This document shows, piece by piece, positions 27,965-38,888 of a stretch of 64,000 nt of DNA. The notes beneath the pieces are model-generated. The model saw only the letters and a list, made by a program, of their open reading frames with translations, had not been told where the DNA came from and made no database searches. Source of the stretch: Arsenophonus sp052174135. Lineage in GTDB: Bacteria; Pseudomonadota; Gammaproteobacteria; Enterobacterales; Enterobacteriaceae. Every line of letters begins with the position of its first letter. Within the stretch, counting starts at the first letter, position 1. Location of the stretch: assembly GCA_052174135.1 (NCBI GenBank), contig JBQMRZ010000024.1, positions 235,078-299,077 on the forward strand. Direction: 5' to 3'. A program made the translations under genes and the position numbers.

Positions 27965-28618
27965 TTAGTTTTTTTTATGTTTCCAATACACAATAAGTGA
28001 ACTAATGAACCCGATAATAAGTAGTGATATAGATAAAAATATTAAAATGTTCATAACAATATTTTCATAATTTTTGACAAAAGGAATTTGATTGATTATA
28101 TAACCCAAAGAAACAATGATTCCAATCCATAATATACCACTAATCCAATTAAATAATTGAAAACGCCCTTGGCTTAAAGTAGATAGTCCAGCTAAAATCG
28201 GTAATAGTGTTCGAACGAAAACTAAAAATCTACCAAGTAATAATGCATATAAACATTGGTTGTTAAATAACTTATTTGCACGATCGTAATACTCTTTTGG
28301 GATTTGTTTTAACCATCGTTTTATTATATCGGTATCACTAAGCCATCGCCCTTGTAAAAAACCTAACCAATATCCTAAGCTAGCAGCAATAGTTAGAATA
28401 ATAATTGTTGGAATAAACGAAAGAACATTTTTTGCAATTAAAGCACCAGAAAGAATGAGTAACGTATCTCCAGGTAGAAATGATGCTGGAAGAATGGCAT
28501 TCTCCAAAACAACAATGATAAAAAATAAAACATAAATAATCCATAAAATATCAGGATTAATTAATTTAGAAAAATCATTATGCCAAATTGCCATCATGAT
28601 TTCATTGAGAATTTGCAT
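27965..28618 (-). CDS. yqjA: DedA-family inner-membrane protein, YqjA/YghB type
   Basis: Polytopic membrane protein of the DedA (VTT/SNARE-associated) family. E. coli YqjA and YghB are needed for membrane homeostasis, cell division and alkaline or drug tolerance, and relatives have been linked to lipid-carrier flipping. It has 217 residues against 220. It aligns along its whole length with YqjA in my memory, including ENAILPASFLPGDTLLILSG, AASLGYWLGFLQGRWL, GRFLVFVRTLLPILAGLS and FNWISGILWIG. The start ATG at 28616-28618 follows AACAGG. It is flanked by 6 kb of non-coding DNA, so it is an isolated survivor. YqjA versus YghB is not fully resolved. Confidence 0.85.
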   Translation of the reverse strand: MQILNEIMMAIWHNDFSKLINPDILWIIYVLFFIIVVLENAILPASFLPGDTLLILSGALIAKNVLSFIPTIIILTIAASLGYWLGFLQGRWLSDTDIIKRWLKQIPKEYYDRANKLFNNQCLYALLLGRFLVFVRTLLPILAGLSTLSQGRFQLFNWISGILWIGIIVSLGYIINQIPFVKNYENIVMNILIFLSISLLIIGFISSLIVYWKHKKN

Positions 28619-31600
28619 ACTAACCTGTTAGTAACAACAAAATGAAAGATCGATATAGTTCTTAGTTTATATTAAAAAATTTAAGTATGTTAAATTTATT
28701 CATATGTAAATATAAAAGCAAATTAGATAAAATATCTATTTATAGTAAAAATATTGAAATTATAAATATTTATTATAATTGTCAGTTATTAATAATATTA
28801 AACTAAAAAAACTTATTAATAATAAATAAATAAAATTTATTATAAACAGATTACTTAATATAAACTATGATTAGTTTAAATATAATTTAAATAAAAAATG
28901 ATAATCCAAATAATACATAAATTAATATATTTAGTTTATTTGAAATTTGTTTTATAAATATAATGTTCATCGAGATAAACTCGATATCCATTTATCTAAG
29001 TAATTTCAGCTTGAAAATATTTTTTTTAGTTAAAGATATATTCATTTTTAATTAAATTTAAATAATTTTAATAAATAAATAGAAATTAAATAAAAAATTT
29101 TAATTAAAATTTTAATGATTCTAAAAAATAAAAATTTAGATTTTTAATTTTATAAAAAGATTTAATTAAGATTTTTTATTTAATTTTATTAAACATAAAC
29201 ATTTTACGTGTACATGCCATAAAAATTTTATAATTAATTATTATTTTGATAATTCATCTTAATACTATGTTTCTAACAAAATCGAGTTAATTAGTTATAT
29301 AAATATCTAGAAAAAAATAAAAAACTATTTATAATAGAATTAATTTATGATACCTAAAATCGATGTAATATTAAAAAATAAGAAAAATATTATTTATGTC
29401 TTATACAGCGAGATTATAATTAAAATATTATTAATTAATAATTTTAAAGTTGTATTTTAAACAATAATATTAAAATATATATAATTAATATTATACTATT
29501 TATTGATAAAATCTTTTTATTTAAAGAATTTCATTATTTGACTAACATTATATGAAATAGGTAATATATTTAATCAATTTCTCTTTATAAATAAAATTAA
29601 TTTTACTCAAAAAGTCGTTTTTAATATTTAAAGTAATAATTAAATATGCATTAAAAAGAAAAATATCAATTAACAAAATTAGATATAATTATTAATTATA
29701 AATGGATAATTGATTCAATATATTTATTATATAGATATATCTATCTCAAAATAAGAGTTAATTTTTATGAAGATTTTATTTTATACAAATAGTATATTTT
29801 TATTTTTTTTAAAATTAAAAACTTACTATTTATTTAAATATCATAATGATACATATAATTATATTGATATACTAAGTCTGTGAATAAAAAGAAAATTTAT
29901 TATTTTATTTTAAAGTTGTTGGCTATATTAATTTAATTTTTTAATTAATATAAGATAAATAACTATTGTTATGATTTTTAACATTAAAAAATCTAACTTA
30001 TACATAAAAATATTAATTTATAGATTAATATTTTAAAATAATAATTTATATTAGTTATAATTAATGTTTATAGTTAATAATTAAATATATAATAAAGTTT
30101 TGTTTATTTATTATTTAATAAATAGTAATTTAAAATGATAAAATTATTTAATTGATATAATTAAATATATAATTAATATTTACATTTTAAGTATTTGTTA
30201 CAATAAAAATTATCACTTAAAATAATTTGATATTATTTTAGTGATGAATTTAATTAGAAATATATTCTAGACAAATAATTTTTTTATAAAAATTTTTAAT
30301 AGAATATACTTGATACTATTTTTTCGTTATAAAATAAAAAGGTCTCTTAAGCATTGTATAAATATATAGCTAAGTTTAGAAGAAGTAGTATAGTTAATAT
30401 GTATAAATTACTAACAAATATTGCTAAAGATAAATAAATTAAAGATATCAATAGATTTAAACAAAAAAATCTTGATAATTAATTATTTTATTAATTTTAG
30501 AGGTATACAAACATAAATGATAACTGTTAGTGATGATTTAAAAATCTTTATTTACTTTGTTATTTAGGTAAAAAGTAGCATATGTTTTATTAAAAAGTAA
30601 TTTATTAAAAAATATTAATTTTATGTGAGTATAAATTTATAAAAAGGAAAATGTACCATTTTACAATTAAATAAATATAGATAAATGGTAGTAAAATTAT
30701 CTAAACAAAAACATGAAAATTTTCATTACATTTTATTATAAAAATGAATATTTTATAATAAAAAATAAAAAATAATACATAAAATATTTCATTTAAGTAA
30801 AATACCTTATTAATAGAGAGCACATAATTATCTTCAATAAATTTAATTATTATTTAATATCATATTAGAAAATTCAAATGATTTCTATGCTATATAAGAA
30901 TTCAGAAGAAAAATTATATAAATTTCCATTATAATATTAGAGAGAATTAATATGTATAGATAAAAATATTTATTGTGAAATTTTAGAATAAATAATAGAA
31001 ATTTAATTCTAGAAAATTATTACTTTTTTACAGAATAGAGCTAATAATTTTATTGATTAATTACAAGTAATATTATTAATAGTATTTTAAATATATTTAA
31101 TAACACAAAATATATTTAGATTGAAAGTTATTTATATTTACATAGTTTTCATTTAAAATATACGTTTTAAAAAAAATATTATTAATGAATAACTAGATAG
31201 TAAAATGATTGTGATGTATTTTTCGTTTAATTAAGATAGGATTAAATAAATAGTAAATTTAATTTTATTGATAATCTAATAATATAGGATTAATTTTATT
31301 AATTAAAAATTTCTTTTAAATTTGATCAAATCATAGTGATTATAATTATTTTTTTTAGGTTTAACAAAAGAAGTTATTCTTTTAATTTATACAAAATAAC
31401 TAAAAAGTATTGTACAATCTTAATTGTTTAGAACTTTTATACGATAATATTTTATTAAACTCTATTTATCTGATTTAATTAAGATTGAATATTTTAAAAT
31501 ATTACATATAAAATAATATTTTAAAATATTATTTTTCTTTGTTTTTAAAAGTAAATTAGAGATAATTATCATCATTCATAGTGAATAAATTATATAAATT

Positions 31601-34600
31601 GTTTCAATTCCACAATATGTTATTTCTTAAATATAGTGATATATAAATTACTTTTTCATTATTTTTTCTGATCTACGTTAGATGTAACAATAACACAGAT
31701 TAGAAATCTAATTAGTCATAATTTTTTTATTTTAATGAAATGGTCAACAAGAGAGTTCTCATTTTTAACAAAAAGTCATTAAATAATTCTTTTAATCTAA
31801 TATATTAATAAGTTTATTTTATCTAAATTAAATGCTTCAGTGGTTATATAATCAAAAATAATTTTTATATTTTTTTATTCCCTTTTGAATTGATTAATAG
31901 TTATTTATCTATATGTTATAAAATAAGTACGTATTTTTTATTATCATATAGGAAACAAAAGAGAATAACAAGAAAAATAGTAGTAAATTATTTTTTAGAA
32001 CATAAAGTGTATCTTATAAATTAAATAAGTACTATAGTAGTATACTAATAATTGAAGATTTATTTAGAATAAAAATAACGGTTATATATGAAAATTAATG
32101 AGAATATATATAAAACTTAATTATTTTAATTGTAATTTTATTGAGAGATAATAATTAAATTAGATATATTTTATTCTGATTTAGTAAATCGTGAAAATAT
32201 TATTTTATATAAAAAAAGTGATAATCTTTATTATAAATACTACTAATTCAATAATAGTATCTGAAATATTAATTATTAATTTTAAATATTTATGAATATA
32301 AAAATAATTATATAAAAGTTCTATTATGTAGGTTTTAATTTGTCTTTAATTATTTTTTTGAAATTATTTAACTATTGAATTTTAATGGTAGTTTTTAATA
32401 AGCAGAATATAATTCTGAATTTACATTGTAATAATTTATATTAATATTCAATTAAAATCGTTAAAATTCATTATGTAAGAAAGTAAATTTTTATACGATT
32501 TTTGATTCAAAATAACTTAAAATATTAGTTATATAATTGTTATCACTCATTTTAATTCTAATATTTTATTAGTTTAATTTTTATTTTATGTAAAACATAT
32601 TAGTGTCATATGGCATGATGCGTATTTTTTCAATTATTTTATATATATAAATGATAAATTATTTTTAATAGAAAATTATTTCAAATATTAATTTAATTAA
32701 TATCATTTGTTTTAAATAGATAATATAAATTTTAATGTTATTAATAACTTGATTTATCATAAATAATAAAATTTTCTATTTTAAAAATCTTAGGATATTA
32801 TATATGATGTTTTAATTTAATAATTAATATATATAATTTATATATTTAATAATTAATTTTATATAAAATAATCTATCTAATTTTACTTTAATATTTAAAC
32901 GGAATGTTTTTATAATTTTACTATGTTACATTAATGAATGTTTATTAAATATTATTAAAGTTTATATAAACTGATTATTTTTAATAAAAATTAAAATAAA
33001 TTTAAAATTAGTAAATAATTTTTTTTCATTTTATATTAATAATAATATAATAAGTAAAAGTTATTTAGCTACACACTAAAATAATTTTTATTTATATATA
33101 AAAGATTTAAAAACTAAATATGAAAATATTTTATTTAAATTATTTATTTTTATTAGATATGATTTAATCATTATAAACTATAACTAGTAAATTTTATTAT
33201 TATTTTAATTACTATTAATAGTGTTTTTATGAGAAAATTATTTAAGCAATTATGACTATACACATGTAAGTATTTATTAATATTACTTTTTTTTAATATA
33301 TATTCGCTTTTTAAAATTAAATATAAAGTTTTTGTTAAAACAACATCAATTAGTTATCTTAAATATAATAGCAACTATCATACTAATAAAATTAGTATCT
33401 TTTTATCAAATGAATATCGTTATTAAAAATAAGGTATTCATTTGATAAAAATAAAGAAATATTAAAAATTTAAATATTTAAAAATATATTTTAAAGATAT
33501 ATGAATGAATTTTTTATATTTAAAAAAGATTAATTCTAAAATTATAAATAAAAATAAGTCAAAAGTGATATTTTAATACTTTATGTTTAACAAAATTTAA
33601 ATCAAATAATATTGATTATTTTTATAAAAAATAGTTTAAATTTATTTTTTTATTAATTTTTTATTTTTTTAAATATTTATTAATAGATTAAATCTAACTA
33701 AAATTTTAATAAATAAAAATATTAATTTGCTCCATTTATTATTAAATAGATTATGATTATTTAATAAATTAGTTACTACTTTTATAAAAAATCTCATCAA
33801 ATTAACAATGATTTAAATTAAATTTAGTTGAATTTTAAATATTTTTTAATTAATTATTGAATGATAAAAAAAACTAATTAATTCGAGAGTTTTTAGAATA
33901 AAAAACTAATAATTTTTATTATTTACTTAAAAAAATAAATTTTACAATATATAAAGAATTTGATCTATTATTGATAGCGTTGTAATATTCCTCTAATACA
34001 AGGTTAATTTTAACTAAATATTATCGTTTTTTTGTTGTTTGTAAATTAATTTTAAACTTTTAGTAAAATCCATACAAACTCTTATATCAAAATTAAGTGG
34101 ATGTTATATATCATATGAATTTTTATCTTATTTTATAAAATATGTTTTTTGATTAATATGAAATTTTATTTTAAAAATCTTTAATTAAAAGTTACTTATA
34201 TAGATAAGTATCAGATTTAAAAGTAAAGATTATAAATTTTATATTTTATACAATAAATCAATATATTTTATTAAAAATAAGTTATATTTGAATTAAGTAG
34301 ATTTTCAATAAAATATATTAAACCTCTACTTTTCTTGTAAAATAAAATTTATTATTGTTTTTTAAAACCAATTGTTTTGTATACAAGTTGGTTAATTAGA
34401 TTAAATCTAATATAATATTTTTATAATTAATTATTTTAATTAATAAAATTATTATAAAAATAATTAATATCAACTAGAATTTATGAATAATTAAGTATTA
34501 TCAAAACAATAAATTACTATCATTGTATTTGTAAGTTTTATAGTGCTTAATCTTAATTATTATTATGATTAAGAATAATTATATTTTTAAATAAAAGCAC

Positions 34601-34680
34601 TAAATTTATTTTTTTATAACAATAGTTTATTAACTTATTTATTTTAAAATATAAGTATATGATATATTAAAAAAGAAGAG
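28619..34680. other. 6.1-kb gene desert
   Basis: This is the longest gene-free stretch in the window, between yqjA and talB, which face away from each other. I found no coding frame, tRNA, rRNA or insertion sequence. It is almost pure A/T with short homopolymers. Structures seen: a 13-bp stem at 30731-30763 (7-nt loop), a 26-bp all-A/T palindrome at 31510-31535, an 8-bp stem TACCATTT/AAATGGTA (30654-30690), the 17-bp hairpin at 33400-33451, and a dyad CTTAATC/GATTAAG (34546-34573) upstream of talB. Either several genes eroded here or sequence under no selection has been kept. Confidence 0.65.
33400..33451. repeat. 17-bp perfect inverted repeat in the gene desert
   Basis: TTTTTATCAAATGAATA (33400-33416) is perfectly inverted at 33435-33451 around an 18-nt spacer. 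It contains mixed-sequence positions, not only A/T runs. No T-run tail follows on either strand. The nearest gene is talB, 1.2 kb downstream. Function unknown. Confidence 0.5.
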
Positions 34681-34692
34681 ATGGAATTAAAA

Positions 34693-35646
34693 ATGATCGA
34701 TAAATTAACTTCTTTACGTAAAATAACAACGGTTGTAGCGGATACAGGTGATATTAATGCAATAAAGATCTATAAACCTGAAGATGTAACAACTAATCCT
34801 GCACTAATCTTTAATGCAGTTAAAATTCAAGAATATCAATCATTAATTTATGAAGCAATTGACTGGGCACGTAAACAAAGTGATGTTAAAAAACAGCAAA
34901 TCACTGACGCATCCGATAAATTAACGGTTAATATTGGATTAGAAATATTGAAATTGATTCCAGGAAAAATTTCAACAGAAATTGATGCACGCTTCTCTTA
35001 TAATATCGATGCTTGTATTAAAAAAGCACAACGTATCATTAAACTTTATAATAACGCAGGAATTAAAAATAATCGTATTTTGATAAAATTAGCTTCAACT
35101 TGGCAAGGAATTCGTGCAGCAGAACAATTAGAAAAAGATGGTATTAATTGCAATCTAACCTTATTATTTTCATTTGCTCAGGCACGTGCTTGTGCTGAGG
35201 CTAATGTTTATCTTATCTCACCTTTTGTTGGTCGCATTCTTGATTGGTATAAAGCGAATACAAATATAAAAGAATATACCCAACAAGAAGATCCTGGTGT
35301 TATTTTTGTTACACAAATTTATAATTATTATAAACAATATGGTTATAAAACAGCAATAATGGGAGCAAGTTTTCGTAATATCGGTGAAATTTTACAATTA
35401 GCTGGTTGTGATCGTTTAACGATCTCACCACATTTACTCAAAGAACTTTCAGAATCACAAGGTGAAGTTATTCGTAAATTAATATTTAATGATCAAATAC
35501 AGACGCCGCCTCGTTCAATGACTGAATCAGAAATCTATTGGTATCATCATGCGGATGCAATGGCGACAGATAAGCTAGCAGCTGGTATTCGTAAATTTGC
35601 TATTTATCAAGAAAAACTAGAAAAAATGCTTGAGGAAAAACTATAA
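34693..35646 (+). CDS. talB: Transaldolase B
   Basis: Non-oxidative pentose phosphate enzyme exchanging a dihydroxyacetone unit between sugar phosphates. I place the start at ATG 34693 (MIDKLTSLRKITTVVADTGD), which gives 317 residues, the exact E. coli TalB length; an in-frame ATG at 34681 adds four residues and leaves no room for a ribosome binding site. The Schiff-base lysine lies in RILIKLASTWQGIRAAEQLE (residue 132 by alignment). VTTNPALI and SFAQARACAEA are also family marks. It resembles TalB more than TalA. It is isolated, with deserts on both sides, and is followed by a weak terminator and a strong orphan promoter. Confidence 0.96.
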   Translation: MIDKLTSLRKITTVVADTGDINAIKIYKPEDVTTNPALIFNAVKIQEYQSLIYEAIDWARKQSDVKKQQITDASDKLTVNIGLEILKLIPGKISTEIDARFSYNIDACIKKAQRIIKLYNNAGIKNNRILIKLASTWQGIRAAEQLEKDGINCNLTLLFSFAQARACAEANVYLISPFVGRILDWYKANTNIKEYTQQEDPGVIFVTQIYNYYKQYGYKTAIMGASFRNIGEILQLAGCDRLTISPHLLKELSESQGEVIRKLIFNDQIQTPPRSMTESEIYWYHHADAMATDKLAAGIRKFAIYQEKLEKMLEEKL

Positions 35647-35652
35647 TTAATG

Positions 35653-35676
35653 GTTTTTATAAAAAAACTATTTTTT
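35653..35676 (+). terminator. Weak terminator after talB
   Basis: GTTTTT (35653-35658) pairs with AAAAAC (35663-35668) around a four-base loop and is followed by TA and six T. It begins seven bases after the talB stop. The stem is short with one G-C pair, so efficiency would be low, but position and tail are right. Confidence 0.4.
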
Positions 35677-35686
35677 ATTTTATTTG

Positions 35687-35715
35687 TTGACTTTTGTTAT
35701 AAAAAGATATATAAT
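35687..35715 (+). promoter_or_regulatory. Near-consensus sigma-70 promoter with no gene downstream
   Basis: TTGACT (35687-35692) and TATAAT (35710-35715) are separated by exactly 17 nt: five of six and six of six matches with ideal spacing. This is the best sigma-70 promoter I found in the window. It lies just past talB on the plus strand; the next plus-strand gene, brnQ, is 3.2 kb further. The 22-bp hairpin at 36031-36079 could end its transcript, giving an RNA of about 360 nt. Confidence 0.6.
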
Positions 35716-36030
35716 AGCTACGTTTATTCTATATTTTCATAAAAATGTTATTTTTAATATTAAATATATTATCTTTAATATTAAATTTAAGGATTTATAG
35801 ATAAAATCTAGATAAGTTTTGTTTTTTTCTTTAAATCTTGTGAAACTTATATTTATATTAATGAATAAATTTATATATTTAAATATTTTTTAAATGATAT
35901 TAAAATTTTTATAATTAAATTACTTTTTGATATATGATGAATAAAGAATTATTAAATTTTTAAGCTTATAAATTAGCTAGTAAATCAACTTCTTATTTAA
36001 TTTTAATAATTGGCCAACATATTGAAGTAG

Positions 36031-36090
36031 AATCATGTTTATGTATTTATTTTTATTAAATAAATACATAAACATGATTTATATTTTTTC
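36031..36090 (+). terminator. 22-bp perfect hairpin with U-rich tail
   Basis: The segment 36031-36052 pairs without mismatch with 36058-36079 around a five-base loop TTATT. It is the longest uninterrupted stem-loop I found. The stem starts AATCATGTTTATG, so it is not a simple A/T repeat. TATATTTTTTC follows on the plus strand (36080-36090), as expected for intrinsic termination. It lies about 310 bp after the orphan promoter at 35687-35715. Confidence 0.6.
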
Positions 36091-37245
36091 AAAAAATAAT
36101 TTTATTATATCAAATTAAATATAATTAGTTAGTAATTAATATTTTTAAATTAACTAGAAAGTTAATGGCTAAATTATAAAAACATTGGTTGATATAAAAT
36201 ATAAGTAAGAAAGAAAAATATTATTGAATTTTTTAATTTTAATTTATTAGTACCAATAAATTAACTACAGTTATTTAATTGTTTAGATAGTTAATAAACA
36301 TGAGTTATATTTTTTAGGATTACTCTAATGTTAATATATTTTGTATTTGTTACTTAATATTTTTATATTTTCCTGCTTAATAGTATTTAATTTTTCAATG
36401 TTTTTATTTTTTTTTATCGAAAATCACTACTTGATCAAATTTTTAATAATAACAAATCATTTTATAAAAATACTTTTAGTGGTATTTATTTTTAACCTTA
36501 AGCATAAAAACTATAATTTACTTTATTGATAATTAGATAATATAATTAATGCTATATTATTTTTTATTTTAATGTAAACATTATTAATATAAACTAATTA
36601 TTTAATTTAATATCATATTGATAAAATTACTTATTTAGTATCGTTATTAACTTAGTAATTTGAGAATAAAGATTCTATAGTTAATGATAACATCACAATA
36701 ATTTAGTTATTATTTCTTTAATGTTTTATATTAAATTAAATACTTACACTAACACATAAGTTGCATAGCAATAAGTACATTGGATAAATGACATTAATTA
36801 AATACTTTATTGTATAGAAGTTTAAAGAAATATTGAATAAAATATAAATAGATAATTTTTATAAAAATTATATTTAATTAAATTAACTCTCAATACAACA
36901 AAATCATAAAAATTAATATTAATAAATTTAATTATGGATTAAGTAATTAAATTTACTGTATTTTTATTAAATAATAATACAGTTATTTTCAATGTAATGT
37001 AGGATTATATATGAATCATAAAACTAAAGTATAACAATTAGCACAATGAAAATATTTTTTATATAACTATGATTTTATTAAAAAAATACATAAAATATTA
37101 TTTTTTAATAAAAGAGGTTTTTTAAAAAAAATCTATTTAATTAGAAAATAATAATTGATAAATAAAGTTAATAAATTTAATTGTAAGTAAATAAATTATT
37201 GATTACAATCAATATTATATGATAAAAATAATAATAAATTTTAAC

Positions 37246-37287
37246 AATTTAATTGTTATTTATTTTTCATTAAATAACAATTAAATT
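37246..37287. repeat. 17-bp perfect hairpin in the talB-brnQ interval
   Basis: AATTTAATTGTTATTTA (37246-37262) pairs perfectly with 37271-37287 around the eight-base loop TTTTTCAT. There is one G-C pair per stem. No strong T-run follows on either side. No gene lies within 1.5 kb. Function unknown. Confidence 0.45.
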
Positions 37288-38888
37288 AGATTATATATAA
37301 AACATACGATTTATAAAAAATAAAATATTTTCATAAAATTATTATGAATATAAACTAATCACAAAATTATCATGATAAATTATATTCTTTATTCAAGAGA
37401 GACACATTAGTCATCAAATAATTTATTTTTATTAAAATAGAATGTATTTATATGGTAAGCAGTTAATATCGATTATTATGAACTATTGATATTAAGTAAT
37501 CTTATAGATATTTTTTATATGTTTTCTAGATGAAAAATTATTAGTAACTAAATACTTATTATTATCAATATTAAAATACAATTAATTAACTTTTATACTA
37601 TTATCATAGTATTAAGTATATTAGAAAAAATTAATATAAAATTTAGAAATTAAAAAACTATTGTTTATTTTAAAAAACTTTATCTTAAAGAGTTAATTAA
37701 TAAAATAAACATATTTATATTATTTTTAAATGGTATGTAATAACAATATTATTAAAATAAACTAATTAAAATTAAATTTAGTATCATATGAAATGATTAG
37801 TAATTTATTATATAAAATGAAATTTAGAGAATATAAATTATTTTTTTTATAATTAATCCATATCATTTAAATTATAGTTTAAGATGTTTTTATTTATTAT
37901 TTATTTTTTATTTTTTTTTAAAACATTGAATATTTATTTTGAATGATTAATAATTACTTTATGTTTTTTACTAATATATCAATTATTATTTTTTATTAGT
38001 TATTTTATTTATATTAAATATTTTTTTTAATTTTACTATTAGTTATTTAAGAATAATTTGTCGTACCATTTAAATTAAAATGTGTAATTATAAATTAATT
38101 TAATAGCATTTACTTAAAATAATATAATTATAAATATTAATACAATTAATATAAATTATTAAGTAATTATAAAATTGCAGGTAATTACTTTTAATTTATT
38201 TTATTATCTTGATTTTATCTTTGACTTCAATTTTTATCTTATTGGAGCGCTTTATCAGATAAATATATAAAGATAATTCAGTTATAAAATAACTTCAGAT
38301 TTTTTCTTTTTAGAAAAGTATTTTTTATTAATCTGAATAAAGAAATTAATATTTAAATAAATTTAGATACAATTGAATTACAATTCAATAAATTTAAGTT
38401 TGAAAATATAAAAATATTTTTAAAATGAATAAAAATTAGAATGTTACAATAAAAATGTTATTTAACATCTTATTTATAGTAGTTTAGTTCATCTATTACC
38501 TAAAGGAGATGTATTTATATTTTAGAAAAATATTAAATACATTAAATATAAAGTATTTTTTTTTATTTACAATGAATAGTCAATTAATTATTAAAGTAAT
38601 TTTTTTATTTAATTAAATATTTTAATTAAATAAAACGTTTTATTAAAATAGATATTATTACGAATTATTATTGATGTTTGTAAATTATATTTTAATAAAA
38701 TAATATGCTTAATTAAATATTAAAAATTTAATTTTTTATTTATTATTTTTAATAAATCTTATTAAATTAATTAAATGTTTTTCTTGATTAAAAATAAAAA
38801 ACTAATTATAATTAAAAATTAAAAATGATTTATTAGTTTTTGATTCTACTTAAACTAAATCATAAATAATAAGAAATTAATAATAATC

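Larger units (their letters stand above)
35716..38888. other. 3.2-kb gene-free interval between talB and brnQ
   Basis: I see no recognisable gene. The first 370 bp may be a transcript (promoter at 35687, hairpin at 36031). Within it a frame from 35934 reads MMNKELLNF, a stop, then AYKLASKSTSYLILIIGQH, which may be a gene relic but matches nothing I know. Further on there are stems at 36955-36983 (8 bp), 37246-37287 (17 bp), 37595-37612 (7 bp) and 38161-38190 (9 bp). The rest is A/T-rich filler. Confidence 0.55.

Noticed and set aside
29095..29114. 20-bp self-complementary segment of A and T only
   Set aside because: All-A/T palindromes of this size are expected in DNA of this composition.
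31601..31616. GTTTCAATTCCACAAT, like part of a CRISPR repeat
   Set aside because: Occurs once; no regularly spaced copies and no cas genes.
35934..36060. Frame reading MMNKELLNF, stop, AYKLASKSTSYLILIIGQH
   Set aside because: Internal stop and no recognisable homology; mentioned only as a possible relic inside the candidate transcript.
35716..36090. Candidate tmRNA or RNase P RNA, because of length near 360 nt with promoter and terminator
   Set aside because: No tRNA-like ends or tag reading frame of tmRNA, and none of the conserved RNase P RNA cores such as GAGGAAAGUCC.
36341..36529. Open frame of 62 codons, very rich in Phe, Leu and Ile
   Set aside because: Starts at TTG without a ribosome binding site, has low complexity composition expected from A/T-rich DNA, and resembles no family I know.
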